From: Bacteroidales bacterium
GTDB lineage: Bacteria > Bacteroidota > Bacteroidia > Bacteroidales > WCHB1-69
Direction of reading: 5' to 3'
Assembly (NCBI GenBank): GCA_017964755.1
Contig: JAGCRI010000074.1
Span: forward strand, 1-29,713
DNA length: 29,713 nucleotides
Under the pieces are notes generated by a model that had not been told where the DNA came from, ran no database searches, and saw only the letters and a list, made by a program, of their open reading frames with translations. Made by a program: the position numbers and the translations under genes. The first letter of the stretch is position 1. The number at the start of each line of letters is the position of its first letter. Positions 25,171 to 29,713 of the stretch are shown piece by piece.

Positions 25171-25224
25171 CATTGCGGATTATTCATGATTCCCAAAAGA
25201 ATAATCATGTTCATCATCGCAATG
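25171..25224. repeat. Interrupted inverted repeat in the spacer after the GldL-like gene
   Basis: The left arm CATTGCGGATTATTC (25171-25185) pairs with GAATAATC (25199-25206) and, after an 11-base bulge, CGCAATG (25218-25224), which is followed by TTTTCT. The 234-bp spacer (25109-25342) shows no other coding signal. It may form a transcription-ending hairpin or be the decayed end of a former element. Confidence 0.4.
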
Positions 25225-25315
25225 TTTTCTAATGTGCAGATGCTTTAATATCAATCATTTAGAATAATACAACTATTTATACCCACACAAAGGCACAAAT
25301 AATATTAAAAAATTG

Positions 25316-25323
25316 TAATTTTG
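25316..25323 (+). promoter_or_regulatory. Candidate -7 box for the lipoprotein-permease pair
   Basis: TAATTTTG matches TAnnTTTG, in the context ATTGTAATTTTG that also occurs before the sigma-factor gene. It lies 20 bases before the ATG at 25343. No clear -33 TTTG is seen at 19-21 bases. Confidence 0.45.
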
Positions 25324-25342
25324 TGCTTCAATAATATAAACT

Positions 25343-26488
25343 ATGAATCAGGTTTCCGGAACGCTAAAAATCATATTCCTTTTCAGTTTAATTGCCGCCA
25401 CACTAACCTGTTGCAAAAGAAAAGAAAAAGACACATCCACACTTGAACCGCTCGCATTGAATCAAGAGACTGTAACCGCTTTCGCAAAACAGATTGTTTA
25501 CTCAGTCAACCGAGGTGACGCCGAATTTTTCAATAACGCATTCGACAAAGAGCACATAAAAGGCATAATCTCAGACAATTCATTGGTTTTCAGTAGCTTG
25601 GACACGGATTTCGGGAATGATTATTTTGAATACTGTTTCCGGCAGGGCGACTTTGCAGTAGAAACAGTCAATAACGGAGGAGACTTTTACTTCTCCCAAT
25701 ATTATGAAAAAGAGGGCGAACACCACATTATTTTCAGAACTTACCAAGGCTATGGCATTAAAATTGAAGACTATATCGTAGATACTTCAGACCAAAAACT
25801 CAAAATAAAAGATGGATTTATCTACAATTTATCCACAACTTTCTCAAATCAAGTCAGATATTCGGTACTGCTTAATGTTTTGCAAAAGACTGAAGCGAGC
25901 GAAATAACGCACATTTTTTCCGAATCCGACAAGCTTATGAAGGATAAAAAATATAATGAGGCTTACTCGCTCTTAAACAAAAACGCTCCGCTGCTGAAAG
26001 AGTACCCCTATTTCACGCAGTCGTATCTTCAGGCCGCATTCATGGCACATCCATATCAGTTTATCAATTTTCTTGAAAATCAAGAACTTGATGATAGGGC
26101 TATTCTAACACACAAATTATTGTATTATACAAACGGCGGCTATCTCAAAGAAGCGGAGGAAACAATCAACAAACTTATTGACTACACGGGTGATGATCCG
26201 ATATACCTTTTCCTATATGCTAAAGCAAACACTGTTGCAGAAAAATATGATGATGCCCTTGTGTGCCTTCAGAATTTGGAAAGTGCCCTGCCTCCGCTTT
26301 GGGACATAACACTGACAAAGCTGCAATGCTGCGAAAAGACAGGAAACGATTCGCTTTTTGTTGCAACAATGCTTTCCGCCAAAGATATTTATGGATTATC
26401 AGATGCCGAGCTGTTAGAATTCACTTCATCGGATTTTCCGAAAATGGTTACAAAAGTCAAAGAGGGTATATCTGATAAAAAAGAGTAG
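25343..26488 (+). CDS. Hypothetical repeat-helix (TPR-like) lipoprotein
   Basis: The 381-residue product has a lipoprotein signal peptide (hydrophobic 8-22, then LTCCKRKEKD; the acylated residue is C23 or C24). Residues 35-165 form a mixed alpha/beta domain rich in aromatic residues (GDAEFFNNAF, HHIIFRTYQGYGIKIEDYIV). Residues 175-345 are helical with TPR-like pairs (SDKLMKDKKYNEAYSLLNKNA; YLKEAEETINKLIDYTGDDPIYLFLYAKANTVAEKYDDALVCLQNLESALP). I do not recognise a named family. It has no solute-binding-protein features, yet it ends two bases before an OppC-type permease, so the two are probably co-transcribed. Confidence 0.8.
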   Translation: MNQVSGTLKIIFLFSLIAATLTCCKRKEKDTSTLEPLALNQETVTAFAKQIVYSVNRGDAEFFNNAFDKEHIKGIISDNSLVFSSLDTDFGNDYFEYCFRQGDFAVETVNNGGDFYFSQYYEKEGEHHIIFRTYQGYGIKIEDYIVDTSDQKLKIKDGFIYNLSTTFSNQVRYSVLLNVLQKTEASEITHIFSESDKLMKDKKYNEAYSLLNKNAPLLKEYPYFTQSYLQAAFMAHPYQFINFLENQELDDRAILTHKLLYYTNGGYLKEAEETINKLIDYTGDDPIYLFLYAKANTVAEKYDDALVCLQNLESALPPLWDITLTKLQCCEKTGNDSLFVATMLSAKDIYGLSDAELLEFTSSDFPKMVTKVKEGISDKKE

Positions 26489-26490
26489 CG

Positions 26491-27600
26491 ATGAGGTGGT
26501 TTAAAAGAGTTCATAAAGAATATAAGTCGGTATCACTCAGCGAATTGACTTGGAAAAGATTCAAAGAGAACAAGCAAGGGGTAGTATCATTGGGATTCAT
26601 CATTTTTGTTATAATAATTGCCACACTTGGCTATATTATCACCCCTGACCAAACGCCATACTGCAACAACCAACAGTTAGAAATCGCTTTGCGGAAGCCA
26701 GGATTTGAGGTGCAGTTGCTGCAAATAAAACCAGCGACAGAGGTAAAAAAAGTGAACTTTTTTCACAAAATGCTTTTCGGACAACCGGCGTTCTATCAAA
26801 CAATACCAATCAGCAACTTTCACGTACTGGGTGATTCAGTAACAGTTACACTATTTGAACAAGACGTGAAAGATTCCGTGTCATACGCACTTTCACAGCT
26901 CGCTCCGGAAACACCTGTTATAACAAGGAAATTCATACTTGGCACCGACAGATACGGTCGCGATGTGCTGAGCCAGCTGCTGATAGGCAGCCGCATAAGT
27001 CTGGCTGTCGGCTTCATTGCAATCATTATCGCTGTCGTCATCGGCATAATAATTGGAGCTGTTGCCGGGTATTACCGCGGCTGGGTTGACGATGTGCTGA
27101 TGTGGTTCATCAACGTTGTGTGGTCTATCCCCACCCTGCTGCTCGTCATTGCAATTAGTTTCGCACTTGGGAAAGGGTTCTGGCAGATATTCATTGCCAT
27201 AGGGCTAACCATGTGGGTTGATGTGGCGAGGGTTGTGCGCGGGCACACTATCAGCTTACGCGAAAAGGATTTCGTGGAAGCATGCAAAGCATTAGGATAC
27301 AGCAATTTTCACATAATATTCAGACATATACTTCCAAATGTATTCGGCACAGTGATTGTCATTGCCGCTTCAAATTTCTCATCTGCAATACTTATGGAGG
27401 CAGGCTTGAGTTTCTTGGGCATCGGCGTGCAGCCCCCCACCCCGTCTTGGGGAATGATGATGAAAGAGAACTATGCCTATATTGTTCTGGATAACGCTTA
27501 CCTCGCAATCATCCCCGGAATCGCCGTAATGCTGCTTGTACTATCGTTCATGCTAATGGGCAATGCGCTCCGCGATGCGATGAATGTGAGGCAGAAATAA
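26491..27600 (+). CDS. OppC/DppC-type ABC transporter permease
   Basis: This 369-residue inner-membrane subunit belongs to peptide/nickel-type ABC importers. Residues 14-30 form the OppC N-terminal amphipathic motif (LTWKRFKENKQGVVSLGF), TM1 lies at 31-50, and FILGTDRYGRDVLSQLLIGSR (148-168) is the family signature. Five more membrane segments follow, with the EAA loop EACKALGYSNFHIIFRHILPN (263-283), which docks the ATPase, and SFLGIGVQPPTPSWG (307-321). A periplasmic insert of about 95 residues separates TM1 and the GTDxxGRD signature, longer than in E. coli OppC. OppB, ATPase and binding-protein genes are not in the window, although the gene downstream is convergent. The substrate is unknown. 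Confidence 0.92.
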   Translation: MRWFKRVHKEYKSVSLSELTWKRFKENKQGVVSLGFIIFVIIIATLGYIITPDQTPYCNNQQLEIALRKPGFEVQLLQIKPATEVKKVNFFHKMLFGQPAFYQTIPISNFHVLGDSVTVTLFEQDVKDSVSYALSQLAPETPVITRKFILGTDRYGRDVLSQLLIGSRISLAVGFIAIIIAVVIGIIIGAVAGYYRGWVDDVLMWFINVVWSIPTLLLVIAISFALGKGFWQIFIAIGLTMWVDVARVVRGHTISLREKDFVEACKALGYSNFHIIFRHILPNVFGTVIVIAASNFSSAILMEAGLSFLGIGVQPPTPSWGMMMKENYAYIVLDNAYLAIIPGIAVMLLVLSFMLMGNALRDAMNVRQK

Positions 27601-27651
27601 CAAATTGTGTTTCCATTCAAAATGAAATAATACGTTTTTTCAATAAAAAAT

Positions 27652-27709
27652 GTGGGAACGTTGCGTGGTTATAAAAAAACGTGGTAACATTTTCCATGGT
27701 TATAAAAAC
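27652..27709. repeat. Degenerate 29-bp direct repeat pair
   Basis: Two adjoining 29-base units (27652-27680, 27681-27709) both read GTGG-AAC-TT...TGGTTATAAAAA...C, with a one-base slip and several mismatches. They sit in the 168-bp convergent gap between the permease gene and groEL and run straight into the 28-bp palindrome. Confidence 0.6.
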
Positions 27710-27711
27710 AT

Positions 27712-27739
27712 GTAGAGGCGTTCCATGGAACGCCTCTAC
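27712..27739. repeat. Perfect 28-bp palindrome, possible groEL terminator
   Basis: GTAGAGGCGTTCCA is followed at once by its exact reverse complement, giving a 14-bp perfect stem with no loop bases, centred on CCATGG. On the minus strand it lies 29 bp after the groEL stop and is followed by ATGTTTTTA, so it could end groEL transcripts. On the plus strand no T run follows. GTAGAG...CTCTAC palindromes are familiar as dispersed extragenic elements in Bacteroidetes and cyanobacteria, so a repetitive element is the other reading. Confidence 0.7.
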
Positions 27740-27768
27740 GATTAAAAACGAATCAAATACAATATCTG

Positions 27769-29406
27769 TTAGTACATTCCCGGCATTCCGCCAGCCATGC
27801 CACCACCCATTGGAGCGGCAGGGGTTTCTTCCTTGATTTCCGAGAGAACGCATTCTGTGGTAAGAAGCATTCCGGCGATGGAAGCGGCGTTTTCGAGAGC
27901 GATACGAGAAACCTTGGTCGGGTCAATGACACCGGCTGCAAGCATATCCTCATATTTGTCGGTACGGGCGTTGTAGCCGAAGTGTCCATTGCCTTCTCTC
28001 ACAGCATTCACGACAACAGAACCTTCCTTGCCGGCATTAGCGACAATCTGGCGCAACGGTTCCTCAAGAGCGCGGCGGATGATTTCAATACCGATTTTCT
28101 GGTCTTCGTTTTCGGCTTTCAGTTTGTCGAGTGCGGAGATAGAGCGGATGTAAGCGACACCGCCGCCGGGGATTATACCCTCTTCAATAGCGGCACGGGT
28201 TGCGTGCAAAGCATCGTCATAGCGGTCTTTCTTCTCTTTCATTTCAACTTCAGAAGCGGCGCCAACGTAAATGACTGCCACACCGCCTGCCAATTTGGCA
28301 AGTCTTTCCTGCAATTTCTCACGGTCATAATCTGAATTCGTCTTGGCAATTTGCGCCTTGATTTGGGCTACACGCGCTTCGATGTTAGCCTTTACACCTT
28401 TACCGCTGACAATGATAGTGTTTTCCTTGTCAACTGTGATTTTTTCCGCTACACCAAGCATATCAATAGTGGCATCCTCAAGTTTGAAGCCTTTCTCTTC
28501 AGAGATAACGATACCGCCTGTCAGAATTGCTATATCCTCAAGCATCTCTTTTCTTCTGTCGCCGAAGCCCGGAGCCTTGACAGCAACGATCTTCAATCCT
28601 CCGCGGAGACGGTTGACAACGAGAGTTGCAAGTGCTTCGCTTTCAACATCTTCTGAAATCACGAGCAACGGTCTGCCACTCTTCGCCACAGTTTCCAGAA
28701 TCGGCAGGAACTCTTTCATATTGCTGATTTTCTTATCGTAAATCAGAATATAAGGATTCTCGTAAACGGCTTCCATCTTGTCGGCATCAGTGACAAAATA
28801 TGGAGAGATATAGCCGCGGTCGAACTGCATACCTTCCACCACTTTCACGTTGGTTTCGGTACCCTTGGCCTCTTCAATTGTGATGACACCTTCTTTCTTC
28901 ACTTTCGCCATAGCCTCGGCAATCACTTCACCGACAGCCTTGTCGTTATTGGCTGAAATAGTGGCAACCTGCTCGATTTTTTCGTGTGAGTTGCCGATAG
29001 GAGAAGTCTGTTTCTTCAAATTGGCGACCACTGCGGCGACAGCGATGTCAATACCGCGTTTCAGATCCATAGGATTCGCACCGGCAGTAACATTTTTCAA
29101 ACCTGTGTTGAAGATAGCCTGTGCAAGCACTGTAGCGGTTGTTGTACCATCGCCTGCCTGATCGTTAGTCTTTGAAGCGACTTCGCGAACCATTTGCGCG
29201 CCCATATTCTCAACGGCGTCTTTCAGTTCAACCTCTTTCGCGACAGTAACACCGTCCTTCGTAATCTGCGGAGCACCGAATTTCTTGTCAATAATCACAT
29301 TTCTGCCTTTTGGTCCCAATGTCACTTTGACAGCGTTAGCCAATGCGTCAACACCTTTTTTCAAGCCTTCGCGGGCTTCCCAATCGTATTTAATATCTTT
29401 TGCCAT
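27769..29406 (-). CDS. groL: Chaperonin GroEL (60 kDa)
   Basis: GroEL assists folding in a double seven-membered ring with GroES. The 545-residue protein is complete: TLGPKGRNVIID (29-40), the ATP-binding GDGTTTATV around 86-94, catalytic D in the ANNDK region, the apical-domain segment with RGYISPYFVTD, and the class signature AAIEEGIIPGGGVAY. The C-terminus ends in the Gly-Met tail MGGGMAGGMPGMY that fills the cavity floor. The start is MAKDIKYDWEAREGL. It lies 44 bp after groES, the usual groES-groEL order. No promoter is visible in this spacer, so expression probably depends on one upstream of groES, beyond the window. Confidence 0.98.
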   Translation of the reverse strand: MAKDIKYDWEAREGLKKGVDALANAVKVTLGPKGRNVIIDKKFGAPQITKDGVTVAKEVELKDAVENMGAQMVREVASKTNDQAGDGTTTATVLAQAIFNTGLKNVTAGANPMDLKRGIDIAVAAVVANLKKQTSPIGNSHEKIEQVATISANNDKAVGEVIAEAMAKVKKEGVITIEEAKGTETNVKVVEGMQFDRGYISPYFVTDADKMEAVYENPYILIYDKKISNMKEFLPILETVAKSGRPLLVISEDVESEALATLVVNRLRGGLKIVAVKAPGFGDRRKEMLEDIAILTGGIVISEEKGFKLEDATIDMLGVAEKITVDKENTIIVSGKGVKANIEARVAQIKAQIAKTNSDYDREKLQERLAKLAGGVAVIYVGAASEVEMKEKKDRYDDALHATRAAIEEGIIPGGGVAYIRSISALDKLKAENEDQKIGIEIIRRALEEPLRQIVANAGKEGSVVVNAVREGNGHFGYNARTDKYEDMLAAGVIDPTKVSRIALENAASIAGMLLTTECVLSEIKEETPAAPMGGGMAGGMPGMY

Positions 29407-29450
29407 AATAATTTATGTTTTTAAAATTCTAAAAATAAGTTTCTTGTAAA

Positions 29451-29713
29451 TTAAATGATTGCGTAAATGTCGCTCTCTTTCATAATCATGTAAACCTCGC
29501 CATCAAAATTGATTTCCGTGCCTGAATACTTCCCGTAAAGGACAGTTTCACCAACTTTAACAGTCATAGGTTCATCTTTTTTGCCCGGACCGACAGCCAC
29601 GACAACACCTTTTTGCGGTTTTTCTTTTGCTGTGTCAGGAATAATGATTCAGCCGGCAGTTTTCTGCTCAGCCTCTGCAGGTTTTACTAAAACTCTGTCT
29701 GCCAATGGTTTAA
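29451..29713 (-). CDS. groES: Co-chaperonin GroES, 5' truncated by window, with in-frame UGA
   Basis: Reading the minus strand from the window end gives KPLADRVLVKPAEAEQKTAG, then UGA (29649-29651), then IIIPDTAKEKPQKGVVVAVG, GPGKKDEPMTVKVGETVLYG, KYSGTEINFDGEVYMIMKES and DIYAII before the true stop (29451-29453). This is GroES on both sides of the UGA, in one frame, with family motifs intact (PLxDRVLVK, VGPGK, GxxVLYGKYSGTEI). The UGA replaces the second glycine of the AGG-(I/V)-I-I segment, in the mobile loop that binds GroEL. A single base (plus-strand C to A at 29651, codon GGA to UGA) would explain it. Only the first one or two codons are missing at the window edge. A sequencing error is the simplest cause, since groES is normally essential; a real nonsense change is the alternative. 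Confidence 0.85.

Noticed and set aside
25154..25231. 25-codon open frame (METDLSLRIIHD...)
   Set aside because: It is too short, overlaps the bulged hairpin and has no start signal or recognisable feature.
27652..27739. Possible short CRISPR array
   Set aside because: The two 29-base units adjoin with no spacer and differ at several positions, and no cas genes are nearby.
29451..29713. Reassigned genetic code with UGA read as glycine
   Set aside because: UGA ends the helicase, the T9SS cargo (right after the normal sorting-domain end KFVKMR) and the small membrane protein, and no other core gene here contains an internal UGA.

Overview
This window (about 29.7 kb, moderately AT-rich) comes from a member of the Bacteroidota, most likely the order Bacteroidales. 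The evidence is an enolase, GroEL, IleRS tail and branching enzyme of Bacteroidales type, a TamA-like outer-membrane protein made as a lipoprotein (TamL), a protein with a type IX secretion (T9SS) C-terminal sorting domain, a GldL-like small membrane protein, and several promoter -7 boxes of the Bacteroidetes form TAnnTTTG. The standard bacterial code fits: UGA ends at least three otherwise normal genes.

Layout. Positions 1-3.5 kb (+): the 3' end of ileS with a terminator, eno with its own promoter and a strong terminator, and an NrnA-like DHH phosphoesterase. Positions 3.6-12.0 kb (+): a tightly packed candidate operon of six genes: ECF-type sigma factor, M50B-like membrane metallopeptidase (the two share one base), BamA, LolA, TamL and a RecD/Dda-like helicase whose start lies inside the end of tamL. 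Four of the six concern building or guarding the outer membrane, with a sigma factor at the head. Positions 12.1-13.7 kb (-): a secreted glycine-rich protein with a T9SS sorting domain and its own promoter. Positions 13.7-23.9 kb (-): a second candidate operon, transcribed as small membrane protein, mutL, glgB, alpha-2-macroglobulin-like protease trap. Positions 24.0-27.6 kb (+): a FieF-like cation efflux transporter, a 56-residue GldL-like membrane hairpin, a repeat-helix lipoprotein and an OppC-type ABC permease. Positions 27.6-27.8 kb: a degenerate 29-bp tandem pair ending in a perfect 28-bp palindrome. Positions 27.8 kb to the end (-): groEL and the 3' part of groES.

The gene content is mostly conserved Bacteroidales core genome, and no clearly new multi-gene defence, mobile or biosynthetic system is visible. 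Points most worth a second look are: an in-frame UGA in groES exactly at a glycine of the GroEL-binding mobile loop; the sigma factor/membrane protease/BamA-LolA-TamL cluster; the tiny GldL-like protein; the ALK-like glycine-rich T9SS cargo; a MutL whose endonuclease motifs are eroded; and the palindromic repeat beside groEL. No tRNA, rRNA, CRISPR array, insertion sequence or integrase was seen, and no stretch longer than 300 bases lacks a gene.
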